A stretch of DNA of 64,000 nucleotides, from assembly GCA_036435485.1 (NCBI GenBank), contig CM071598.1, positions 204,021,148 to 204,085,147 on the forward strand, written 5' to 3'. Under the pieces are notes generated by a model. It did not search any database, had not been told where the DNA came from, and saw only the letters and a program-made list of their open reading frames with translations. This stretch comes from Saposhnikovia divaricata (lineage: Eukaryota > Streptophyta > Magnoliopsida > Apiales > Apiaceae). Position 1 is the stretch's first letter. Each line of letters opens with the position of its first letter. Both the position numbers and the translations under genes were made by a program. This document shows positions 19,924 to 32,300 of the stretch, piece by piece.

Positions 19924-22900
19924 TCATCTCATGTCATCAGCAACTTGGGAGCTCCGAATTCCCCAAAAGGAGCGTGGCTTCAAGGCTTTACTTGTGGCAG
20001 TAAATAGCCAACCCATTTGGGTTTCACAAGTGGCGCAATAAGTAATTGTCCATGCATACCTGCAACATAAATCTTATCAGCAAAGAACTCCACAGAATCA
20101 TATGGGAAGAAGCTTGATATAAATGACAGTCTAAAAGATTCTCTATTTGAGGGAATGGCAGGATTATGAATAACAAAGTTTGTTATGAACTCAAATTACT
20201 AATATTGCATAACAAAGAGACGCATCTGAATTTGCAATATTTTCTTTATTAAACTAGTCTGAACCAGTATATTTCTACTTTCAAGATAATTTTTCGAAAT
20301 ATTTATTTGTTGTAAAGATTATCTTTAAAACTTCGTACTAATACAGTTCTTCAGAACATCAAAATTAACATGCAGTGATGCAGAGGTATTGCTCATGAAA
20401 ATATACATACACTATAGTACTATACTGGGAGGGGGCTTTAACTATATAAAACTTGACTTGCGAAGTATACCAATTTCCAGCAACTCCTATTTGAAATAAT
20501 GTCTCCACTTGGACAAAATTTAGACACGTGAAAGAAAGGCAATAGAGTAGAAGGTTGTTAAGTTACCATGAAAGTCTAAACCTTTAGGTGTTTGGAGGAC
20601 TTAATAATTTAATATGCATATCTTTTCATAAGTGGAGATTCGAACTCGGGACATCAGCACCGATACCATGTAAAGTTACCACCAGCTATCCTAAAACCTT
20701 GTTGTTTTTAAATATTTATTAAAGTCCCTAGTAGGTCCCATTCCATAAATTGGCAGCATAAAACAGTCCCATAGACAATGGTATCACATAAGCTTCAGCA
20801 AAGCTTCAAACAGAATACAATACAAAAGCTTGTTCATAACTGAAACAGCAGGAAAGGTATGTACTAAACCAAATTGTCCATATCCGAGTCGGCCTCAGCT
20901 GAAAATCACTTCAAGCATTCACCCTAGTAGGGACAGACTAGGGTAATATGAAACACAGGTTTAGCAAATAACAAATTATACTTGTTGAAAGTGGCAATTC
21001 CATTGAACTCTGCAACAAGTTACTTGAGACGGTAAAGGTAAGAGTCATACCCAGGAAACCAGCTGTATTTTTTTACTGGATGTCCAACAAGAATCAAGTC
21101 ATTTGCTGCCAAGAGAGTCATTACTTCGTGGACAAATCCATGGGGATTCACATAAGCACCAAGAGGACCATCACTAGACATTACCAGCATATCACTTCGC
21201 CTTGCAATCACCGTCTACTTGCAGCAAGTAAAATATCATAAATAATAAATATGAGAATACACTACAAACTACGTAAGGGAGTATTATGGTAATGCCAAAA
21301 CACTAATAACCTGACAAGTTTTGCATCGAACACGATCAAAGCTCTCAAGTAACTCAATTTCTCGGCGCAATCTATAGGACACCCCATCAATCTCCAAAAG
21401 CTCTTGCCTTGTAAATTCAGACACTGGCATTTTGCTGGCAATATGAAATGACAGAAGGTCAGGTTTCCTCACAAGTCCATCCATGTTTGGTGCCTTAACA
21501 ATCTTGTTCCACATATCTGAAAAAATTTAGGGAGAACTATCAACTTCGACAAGTGAAATCAAACATCAACTATCAGCGCATTAATGGGTTCAACTATCCT
21601 TGACTTTTATTTTTCTTTGTCAATGCTATGGTATTGGAAGGGTGTTCTTATATTCTACATGCCATATTCTCTATGTCCACAGTGTGCTAGTGAATCCCAG
21701 TTACCCTACACTCAAATAAGTTTATGAATTATGAAAGCCCATAAGTGCAATGACAGTTTGAATATAAAAAAAAGAACACAAAAAGACTCATCTACTGACC
21801 AGTCCATACAGTCACAAAAAATATGTTTGTATCATTCAGTTAGCAATGTTTTTTAATTAGAAAAATTTTAGAGAAGGAAGAAGAAAGCAGTCAGCATGTC
21901 ATGTACGATTAAAAGAACAAGACAGTCATACATGGTATGTACTCTCAAGAGATTGAGTCAGTCATATATATCGCATATCATACAGTTAATGAAAAAAAAA
22001 ACAGTAGTTAGCATAACCATCTGAAAGTGAAACAACAAGGTTAAAATAAAAGCTCAACACTTGTCTCGAATAAATTATAGACAATTGGTTTTTAACTTTA
22101 GTTTGATGTTAAATTGGCAGGATAGAAATAGCTAACACTCTATTACCTCCTAAATTTCATCAGATAAAACACAAGTATGCCAAGTCAAATTACCTGCCAC
22201 CTGTTGAGCAAGGTGATACGAGTCATACATACGGTAAACCCAACTGGGCAAGAATGCACTTGGAACTTCCCTCAGCCTGCTCACCAAATTCTTTCCCCAA
22301 CCTACATTTCGATTATTTTTTTGATCTGACGCTACCACCTTCCCAGTTTCCAAACTAGCATTTACACCCTTACTGCTATCATCCGAACGAATTGAGCCAA
22401 TAGAGTTGGCTAGATGAGATCCCACTGACTGGTGATCTGACTCAGACCCAAAGTTCTCATCCTCCCCACTTGTAGACGCATCATTTGTGTCAGAACTACA
22501 ATGAGACAAAGCAAGAGCAGAGTCACTCAATCTCCTTTCACTTGAGGGAAGTTCACTTGAGAAACTATCCTCTGACAGTGTATCTGAATCACCACCTTCA
22601 TTTCCATTTCCATGCCATCTAGCTCCAAACCTGCGATTTGTGTGCAAGTTCCTCACTGTTGACAATCGCCCAACTGCATCCCTTGGTGTCCTTAATGGGG
22701 AATCTTCTTCGATGATTTGGATCTCTCCACAAGGCTAAAAATTGTAAACAGCACAAGTTTGACGAGAAGACATTTAACAGAAATTCCTACTAGTAGTCCC
22801 GAATCAAAATCAAACCAGATAAACAAAGAGAAAATATATCTTACTACTCCTTCGACATCAATCCATCGGCGTCTTAAACGAAAACGTTGTTGACCACGAG

Positions 22901-25900
22901 TGAGGACATTCAGTGAACCATCATCCAACCGCCTGAGTTGCCTTATCTGACAAATCGGCAATCCAATTTAGTTATTTAATGTTTTTTCTTATAAAAAGTA
23001 GCTGAACAGAACAGTCAGTGCACTAAGACAGATATTACGGTCCTTATATTAGTGGACTGTGGAGTGTGGACCCAGCATTCAACATTTAAAACTGTGAATT
23101 GACAAATTCAACTATCAGTAACCTGTTGAAGTACATGCTTTTGGCTACTCAAACAATTTTTGGAATACCTTATTATATTTGTCTTAGCTTTATTCTCCTG
23201 CCATCATCCAACCTTCTACCAACATGTTATTCAACTTTTAAGTCATAATAAGCTAGAAAATCCTTTGAGAAGATTATATTTCTTCGTCTTCTTCGTCAAC
23301 TTCTCTACAAATTTAATCTACTGATCTGCACATCCTATTTTACACTCATCAACTTTCCGAAAACCTTAACTTAATAGATTACGGCCAAATTCATCCCTAA
23401 TCTGTACATCCAGCAAATTTAAAACTCTTCCTCACGTGACAATAACCTTTTCACTTTTAGCTACATAGTATCAGGAAATAATGAACAATGAGATATCTAT
23501 ACAAATGCCTGAATATAACGAGGCTTTTAACTAAATAATTCTAGGTAAAACTTAACTTCAATACCATGTTAGGGTCCATATGCACATTAAGCATTCATAA
23601 CACACAATATCAAATATTTATTATCAAATTACCTAGCTACAAGCCTCTGCACATTAAAATGAATGTCAAACTTCAAAAGCTAATATCTAAAATTGGGAAA
23701 TAATTTGGCTTTGTATGTCAATCAAGTTCTGTCACTCAGGACAAGTTATTAAATACACTCTTCTTATTAATGAATGTAAAAGTATAAATCTTTAATAATT
23801 TATTCAATTTATACTATTCTCTTCTAAGATGATGCTTAGAACATTGAGGATTTCGGGGACATTTCTGTAAACTTTTCCTGCATGCAGCAATTACTCTTAC
23901 CCAGTACCCAAGTCATATAACTTTATTGAAACTACTGTGTCAAAAGGATTACTATCAATATGCTTAAAACAAACATTGTATAAGTCGACTTATATTGGTT
24001 CCTCTACCATGAAACACTTGAAAGATCCAATGCAACAATTGGTGAATTACATAACAGAATTCATATAAACAAAGAGGGTAAAATGAAAATAATTTATAGC
24101 TAAAACATAGAAGTAAAATTTGATAACCTTTTAAATATTACAATTTACACATGAAAGCATGAGCTGAACTATCAAATGTTCGATTCCGTAGGTAGATACA
24201 GTCTCGAGATAAATTCAGACAACATATGAATAAAACCAAGGGATCAATTGGTTCATGGTACATGAGCCCAGTTAACGGGAATTGGAACCTCAATCCAATT
24301 CCACGTGTCGGTGTTTAAATTAGCAATTTGGTTGTATGAAAAATCCAATTCCATGTGTTGGTGTTTAAATTAGCAATATGGTTGTATAAAATGGTAACCT
24401 CATTCCCTCTAGGTCGGTAAATCATTCCCTCCATAACCCTTGGTAATTCATATCGTTCCCATTCCCGATTCCCATCAACCATCCCCCCCCCCCAATTATT
24501 TTTAATAAAACATTAGATACTGTAGAGAAAAAAATATATGCACTCCTACCTCTGCTGTTGTTCCCGTGGTTGCAAACCTTAATTCCCCAGTATCAGTATC
24601 TCTATAAGCTCGAACCTGAACACATATCCACATTTCAATTAAGCAGTGAAAGTTTGAATTCAAGTCACTAAGAAGAGGTAGAAGCGAATATACTTTACAT
24701 ACCACACCCAGGGTATAGGGAGCATCAGCTTGTTTTAAAGCCCTTTGCACGGCAGCTACAAAATTTGGTTGAATAACTCGTAAAGGAAGGGTGGCCTCCG
24801 GGAACAGAACTACGCCTGTGTTAGTTAAGAAGAAAACTTAATATAAATAAATAAAAATTAGAGTGTCAAATTACGATGTCAACACAAGAGACACGTGGTA
24901 TCTATACTGATATCCAGCAACATATCACTATGCTATGTAGAAAGGTAAAATAGAAGGATATGCCAGGCTAAAGCTAAACTGGCATCTATTTGATTAACAA
25001 AGTAACAGGCACAATATTAATTGGTTACAAGCAAGAAGCAGAAGAAGAATCTTTATAAAATTATATATCCACTAACCATGCTTAAATCATTAAGATATTA
25101 AGTAGGGAAAAAAATTAGCTGTACAATGTACAACTTGTTTGTTCAAGGCTTCAAGCACTTGGTTTAGCCGGGTATATTGTATTTCACTTATAGTTATAAA
25201 CTTTGATCATCACTTCTAAAGCACAAAAGAATAACATATAGAATTTTATATACATGTACAAAGAGAGTTGGACCAATGAACAAGATGATGGCTCATATGA
25301 ATATGAACAATTACTACTTAGTAGTTAAAAGAAAAGTGGTGGGCAAAAAATCAAATAAAGTCAACTCAAAATCAGGGACCTGACAAGGATAACATAACCT
25401 AAAGGCACTTGATATTACATCTACAAGGCTGTATACTTTAACTAAGAACGCATAAAACTAAACTAACCGTACCAAAAAGTGATACATAGGCTATATTTAC
25501 CTTCTAGATAAAAGAGCGGGAGGTTAAGTAGGGCACCACCATCTAAGAAAGCCATCTTACTACGAGTATCTTCAACCTCTGCCCAGTAAATCAAACGGAA
25601 AAAGATTAAAAATACATCAAATCTCTAAAAACTGAATTCTCATAACAAATGCTTAAAAAATGAGTCAGCAAGGTAACATACCACCGAGATAGGTATGTAA
25701 GGAAGCCAGACAAGGGTCATATGCAAATTCAGCGGAAACAGAGGTCCCTCTATAACGATCACTGGAAAGCAAAAGGCAACACAACAGTGTAAGTATACTT
25801 TCTGTAAATGATAAACCAGCTTTATTTTCAGAAAAGTAGAGTAACCCAAACAGTACAAAATACAAGACAACCATAAGTTTCTCACAAGGCGCAACTCTAC

Positions 25901-26824
25901 GAAACTTTATGTTGGGCTATCCTGCATCAGTTGCGAGGGTTTTGAAGCTACTTATAGCCTCATTACACAAACTAGCTTTTAGGGTTGATAAACGGCCAGT
26001 ATCGAGTAAAACTTGTTTTAAAACGATAGAATTTGAAATGATAATATACTTGCAGTGATTCGTCTATGGATCACATGTACATTTATAGGATTATAGGATG
26101 CCTCATAATGAGAAAAGGTTAACTTGCCAATACTTAGCTTGGCTGGGCACAAAACATCTACAACTGCAAAATGATAGCTTAAATAAATGGACAAGCTCTC
26201 AAGTCTCTTTTCAAGAAAACAACTCAGATCAAGCAACCTATGCACTCATCCGAACTTTCTTCATTCTTGACAAGCATCCAATGCACGGTCTTATTCAATA
26301 TTCTAAAATTTATAGACAATAAACTATTGAATTTCTTATTGAACGCGATGGACCTTAAATTTGAACTTGATACATGTGTACCAAAACTGCTCGATCAGTC
26401 GTAAATTACTAGTGTGCTAGGGTCTTTCGTACAAAACTACTGGTACTTTTCGGCCTTATAAAATGATTACACACTTATACAATTAACAATCAATTGAACG
26501 GAAATACGGATACATTTTAAAGCCATGAAACACAGGCATTAAATAAATCAGTTATCGCCCTAACTATGCACACAATTCTCGACAATTCAACATCCAATAC
26601 GAAAAACAGTTCACAACCAAACAAACAACATCTACGAAACTCATAACTACAAAACGATAAAAACATTTCAACATATACTAAAAAAAAACACGTAATTACT
26701 TGGCATCATCTTCGTCGGAAGATTCATTTCCATCGACTTCTTCGACCAGCAACTCCTCGTAATCGAGCTCCCTAATTTCCTCCATCTGGTGCCTTTCTCT
26801 CTCTAGAGCTAAATCATCATCCAT
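19924..26824 (-). CDS. CRBN: cereblon orthologue (LON-like domain + CULT domain), CRL4 substrate receptor
   Basis: Ten coding exons (minus strand): 26824-26700, 25761-25682, 25578-25501, 24815-24703, 24615-24550, 22946-22845, 22734-22194, 21516-21311, 21214-21051, 20059-19924. They join in frame to 536 codons plus stop. The N-terminus is acidic, followed by the LON N-terminal-like domain (DRYRGTSVSAEFAYD, LPLFYLEGVVLFPEATLPLRV, VRAYRDTDTGELRFAT, GQQRFRL). Exon 7 inserts a long Ser/Asp-rich stretch. The C-terminal CULT domain has zinc ligands CKTC and CATC and the three tryptophans that form the ligand pocket in human CRBN (KYSWFPGYAW and MGWLF). By homology it is a DDB1-CUL4 E3 receptor that recognises degron-like termini; its plant substrates are not inferable here. 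The start is the first ATG after a GA-rich leader. Confidence 0.93.
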
Positions 26825-27165
26825 ACTCTCTCTCTCTCTCTCTCTCCCTCTCTCTCTCTCTCTACTTGAATCTCCTAACAGAAACAATTCAACAAATTAG
26901 TCTCTTCAATTACACACGAAACATGTATGTATAGTAGAGATTGTTAGTAATTGTTTAATTAAATGATGAAACTAGGTTAAATTTGTGGATTTATAATTAA
27001 AAAAGCGTAAAGAAGGTGATGCTGACCTGGATTTTCGTCGGAACCTAGTATTTCTCCGGCGAATTTGATTTCGCGGTGATTGATTTGAGCTCCGATTGAG
27101 GTTTTAATGTGAAATTTTTGGAACGAAGTGTGAAATTAGATTTTAATTTTTGATGAACATTTGGG
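26825..27165 (-). promoter_or_regulatory. 5' leader of CRBN with GA-rich tract and likely leader intron
   Basis: Directly upstream of the start codon is a GA-rich run (26825-26868 on the minus strand). An acceptor tttctgttag near 26880 and a donor aatccag|gtcagc near 27027 suggest one intron in the 5' untranslated region. Without splicing, a TTG-initiated extension would be the only upstream in-frame sequence, so the ATG at 26824 is preferred. Confidence 0.45.
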
Positions 27166-27169
27166 GAAG

Positions 27170-28450
27170 CAGACAAAAATAAGACGGTCAAAAAAATTGA
27201 TTAATAATTGGCCTTAGATTTTGTCATACTTTTTTTTCTAAGTAACTATACTTTGTTTTTAGATAACTACGGGGTTCTAGTTAATTCCAATAATTTTTAA
27301 TATAGTTATTACGAATTAAGTTTCATGAAGATCAAAATTTTAGTGAAGATCCGAAACCATATTTTAATCAAAATATTATAAAAAATTATTCATTAAAAAT
27401 CATGTTGTATGAAAATCACTATTTCATTTATTTCATTGAAAATCTTAAAAATTATATATATTTTACATGAAAATTTCATTAAAAATTTTGAAAATCATTT
27501 ATGTTGCAAACAAAATATTGCAGAACGTATTGTTCTCCAAAACATATTCTGCTTTCAAATCATATATTATTTTTAAGATTTTGAATGAAATAATAATATT
27601 CATTGAACATTCTTTGCAAATATATAGATGTTTTGTAATGTTTTAAGTGTAAATTATGGTCTCCACGATTCAAATGTTGGTCTCCATAGAACTTAACTCT
27701 AATTATTATTATATCTCTTAAGTGATTCTTTTAACTTTCAAAGAAAGTAATGGTACAGTCAAGGTGCAGAGTGAAAGAAAAGGCAAGTTTGCGTCTACAA
27801 CTGATGACAATGAAGAATTACAAATGTTACAAGAAGTTTTAGTTATTTATTTAGTATTCACTTTGTATAACGATGTTTTTTGTATTTTGAGGACACTTTT
27901 TTTCCTTCTTGAATTTTTTCCCATAGAATTTTGTTCTCGTGGGATTTTAACAAGATCCTTCTTTGTAAGGTTCATCTTTTCAAACTTAAAATGTTATTGT
28001 CTAAATGTCCGGGGATAACATGTGTGCCTTTCTGATAAATTTTCTGGAATGAAGGAAACTTTTTTTTTTTCCTGCATTGTACTTTGATTCAATTTATTAA
28101 TGTGAAGTTTTTTTGATAAAAAAACAAACTATCGGGTTATAGTAGAATCGAACCAAAACGTGAGATGATAAACATATAAATTCTTTGTTATTTGAACTAT
28201 TTCATTGTGCTCGTTTTTGCCATATTTTAAATTCTATGTAAATTGAAAAAAATAATAACAAATTAATAGTGTGAAGTGTATGATTCACGATTAACCACTT
28301 AAATTTGACATTTGACACTTGGGAAAAATTAATAGTTGCCTCTTTATTCTTTTTATCCAGTTCGATCGCTATCTCTCGATGAATTTGCATTAAACGATTT
28401 CTTTTTTATTTTCTGAGTGGAAAATAAATAGCTCAAAGAACTAGTCAAGC
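27170..28450. other. intergenic between the CRBN promoter and the kinase gene 3' flank
   Basis: AT-rich, without a supportable gene. A 98-codon plus-strand frame at 27722-28018 has no recognisable domain, no good context and T-rich composition. Confidence 0.5.
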
Positions 28451-28462
28451 TCAAATATAAAT

Positions 28463-28715
28463 ATTCTCTCTATCCTAAGATAGATGTCCCTTTTGATTTT
28501 TGAATGGTCAAATTAACCAAAATTTGAAATTTATTTGTATTTAATAATTGAAAAAAATTAAAAATATATATATTATTAAATAATATATATAATCTATGTT
28601 ATAATGTAATTTTTAATTTTCAAAAATAATAATTAAATAATTCTTAATATCTAGCCAAAGATTGGTCAGCCTGACCAATAAAAGGTCAAAAGGACATGTA
28701 TACATTTGCTATATT
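28463..28715. mobile_element. degenerate Stowaway/Mariner-like MITE
   Basis: The left end ctctctatcctaagatagatgtccctttt and the right end aaaaggacatgtatac pair imperfectly (gtcccttttga with tcaaaaggaca), and both carry ggtca/tgacc next to the end. The centre is AT-rich. The start resembles the CTCTATCC..AGATGTCCC ends of plant Mariner MITEs. The target TA could not be fixed on both sides. Confidence 0.5.
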
Positions 28716-28849
28716 TTTAATTTGGATCAGTGTCGCATACATGGTATAGTTGTGATATAAAGAGATCAAGATTGTTGTCTAGATTTTGTAATTAACATTG
28801 TTGCTTTGCCCTAATATATAATTCCATTTGGCTTATTGAAAATTGGTCT

Positions 28850-29374
28850 AAAAGACAGCATTATTCGTCATTCAACAACAAAAATCTCAACGTCATAAAC
28901 AATGAATTGTTGCTCCAATTCCGAACATCAGCCAGCAGCAAGATGGGATTTCAGCAACAAAGCCAACATGTAAAGACTCGGCACAATTTGTCAATTCATC
29001 GAGCACATTGAGACTTCTAATATTGCACATGTACACTAACATTGCCCACATTTGCTGACAGCATAGCACTTGACAGGTTTCGGACCGACCAATTACTGAT
29101 GAAAGAAACTATACAAACCTCGGCTAATAATAGTACTCTGGTCAGACTGCTCTACTGGTCTTTTCCCAATTAAAAACCAACACCCCCCAATACATCTTCT
29201 AAAATCATAATTGAACATGCTCCAAATACAAGATTGGCATAAAATCTATCCAACCCGGATGAAACCAAGATGTTGAATACTAGTGTGTGCCCAAAAACAT
29301 TGGGGCCTTCGAATTGCATCCTTGACAAAATTGAGGCACCTCCAAAATGCATTGCTCGACAAAAATGTGACACC
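28850..29374 (-). other. 3' flank / likely 3' UTR of the MUT9-like kinase
   Basis: Follows the TGA at 29375-29377. The minus-strand sequence contains no continuing domain. The exact polyadenylation site cannot be fixed. Confidence 0.4.
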
Positions 29375-32300
29375 TCATGAAACAGTTCGACCATAACTGA
29401 TGGATGCAATATATAGATTCTTTGCCCATTTTTCCTGCAAAACAAGACCATATAATCCATATGTTACACAATAGTCAATACACAATAAACAATAAAAACT
29501 ACATATCTACATCAAAAAAAGGTTTATTTTTTACTCACCTTGACATGTGTGCTAGGAAAAGCAGAAGTCCGTAATGTTTCTTGTGTTTCATCCGCTGGTT
29601 TTCTTCTTGGTATACTAAGAACTAAAGCAGTTTGGTCCGCAGTTGCAGCAGTTGCTGTGATGCGATAACCTCCATCCCACCTCCTGTGAACACCTTCACT
29701 AGGATATAAAAAGTCTAGTTCTACAACCTGTGTAGTAATTGCAAAAGGAAATATAAACAATCAGATTGTTGCACTGGAAAACATGATCTTCACTACAAAA
29801 AAGAATCTGTATGAGCAAAACCTGGTCAGAAAATCCAGCCCCGCGAGACATTACAATCCCCCAACGACTTCCTGCAGTTGCCATGGCAGTAACAAAGAAT
29901 CCCTCTCTCCACTTCTTGTTTATCCACTTAAATGGAAACGAATCACTAACTTTATAGGACTGCTGTGCATATTGAGTACCTAGATTTTAAGAATAAAAAA
30001 CAATTTAAATACAGTACAAAAATATGACTGAACACTAATATGTGCATTCTGGCCTTCATGCTGAACTTCCTTCTGTTGAAGATGTGGAAACTTTTGACCA
30101 AAAAGTTCAGTTTGTCTCATCACAAACAATATAAATATATATAGGCGTTAAGCAATTCCACTAACCCTTTGACATTACAACAAGTGAACTCCCGTTGTTA
30201 GCCCCTGCTATAGCACTAATGTAATAATTTTGGTCCCATTGTTCCATGATCCATTCCTTAAATAAGAAAATTAGATATATTAGCTAGTTAAATCAACAAA
30301 TATTTATACTACAAAAACATGTAGTATGTAGAAGAGCACGACAAAAATGGTGTCAGAACAAGCATAATACCTTATGAAGAAATTGAGGTGAGACTTCATA
30401 AACTTGTGAAGAGAATCCAGTCCCAGCATCCATGATTATAGCCCAAAGGTTCAAGCAAGAGGCCACACTACTGATAAATAATCCATCTTCATTCCCTTTT
30501 TCAATGTGCTGACCAAGTCTCCCTTCAGCTACATTATAGTGATATCTACACCATCAAGTAAATACATGATGTCTGCGTTCTACCATTTGTCACAACCCTA
30601 TACGGAGTACAGTTGCAAAAATACATACCTTTGCTTCATGGGACGTCGAGCATTATAGACACTAATCCACTGGGTAGCAGGCATTCCCATCCTGATTTTC
30701 TTCTTTGGTTGCTCATCATCTTCCTCATCCATCACAAGACGTCCTCTCTTCTGTCCAACTACCAGCTGCACATGGTGTACAAATATTTTAAAAAAATGCT
30801 CAGGACAGCTTCCACCCATTCGTTACATTTATTACTTACGAAGTACCACAAGGATAAAGGTTTCAACAAAAATAGGAACCGAAAGGATAAATAAAAAATC
30901 AACAGTCCAGAGACTTATCAAAACAACAAAATGAAGAGCCAGAAGTTCAGGTTTCTGGAAACATAAAGCATACCTTCTGAGCACCTTCAGTATTAATTGG
31001 CCTCACATCTGGATTTGGACCCACTATTCCATCAAAAAGGGAAATATATTTTGCATAGTTGGGCTTCTCATCAAACTTCAAATTTACAACATGTTCAATG
31101 AATTCTCGAAATGGTGAAGGAGAGAAGGAACAAAGAGCTTCTGGGGAGGTTGCCATCTTTTTCTTGCAGACAAGGAACCCTTTATTTTCACCCTGAATGA
31201 GACGCTAATGTAAGAAAGAAAGTAGAGATGACATACCCAGACTATCTTCGAAATCCAGATTTAACCAACCTGGAAACCCTGCCAAGGCAGTCGTCCACGA
31301 AGAAGAAAAATGAGTGTGTAAGCAAGAGATTCCAAATCATCTCTCCGACTTCCGGTTCTTCCAAGATGAGCATGCACACTGGCATACCGCACAGTCCCCC
31401 TACACCAAGTGTGTTTGTGCCATAATATCAATCATCCATAGTCCAGAGATACATTAACGGGGTACGAGAAAGAAGGTGAAGATCATGTGAGATACAGTAC
31501 CTAAAAACATCTGGGCGCTGATCATATTCAACATGCTGGCTTGAGCTCTCTCTCCACTTAGTAGCTGATATTATGTAGCATATGAAAAGAAATCAAAACT
31601 TGAGCACCGTCAAAATCATAAGTACCGCATTACATAATGTACAAGGTATTGAAATGTTTAAGATTGACGCCTTACCTAATCCGAGGTCAACGAGAAAGAG
31701 CTTCTTCTCATCTGGTGTTCCAGGTGGACCAAGCAGAAAGTTCTCTGGTTTCACATCCCCATGCACATATCTACACAAAGTACAGTTAATCTAATTATAA
31801 AAATATACTTCGTTCATCAAAAGTCATCGATAGTTTTATCTAGTAAGTTATTTATTTAGTGAAACAAAACTAAAATAGAAGACACTAACAAGCAACTGGA
31901 TAGTTTTCATAAGTTCTCAAGTGCTCTACCTGAATTACAAAGAACAATCAAAAATAAGAAGTGGTCTAATATTTACTATACAAGCAAAATGGCACTAAAT
32001 AATCACAGTTAAGCACTACTCAGGAGTAACCTTGCTGTGCATAAAATATTTTATTTTTGCCCACGAAGTTTTTGGTGACAAGTGGGATCAGTTGTGTAAA
32101 ATGAAAAAAAATTTAGAAGGGTTTGGTCTGTTACAGGAGATCACAAGGAAGAATAGGAAAAGGTGAAAAGTATCTATAACATTGGTCCTCTTATCTACAG
32201 ATTACACATTACACAACAGAACCATACTCTATGTAAATACGCAAAATCCTTTCACGAAGGACTGAAGCTATGTTCCTAAACTCAACAAAGATAATCACTA

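Noticed and set aside
20630..20690. tRNA-like block gagattcgaactcgggac in the last CRBN intron
   Set aside because: Only a T-arm-like piece; no cloverleaf or acceptor pairing could be built, so no tRNA gene is called.
26825..26887. N-terminal extension of cereblon (RERERGRERERES) from an upstream TTG
   Set aside because: It is the translation of a GA-rich leader and needs a non-ATG start; a splice acceptor lies inside it.
27722..28018. 98-codon plus-strand frame between the CRBN and kinase genes
   Set aside because: No domain, T-rich, poor start context, no splice or promoter support.
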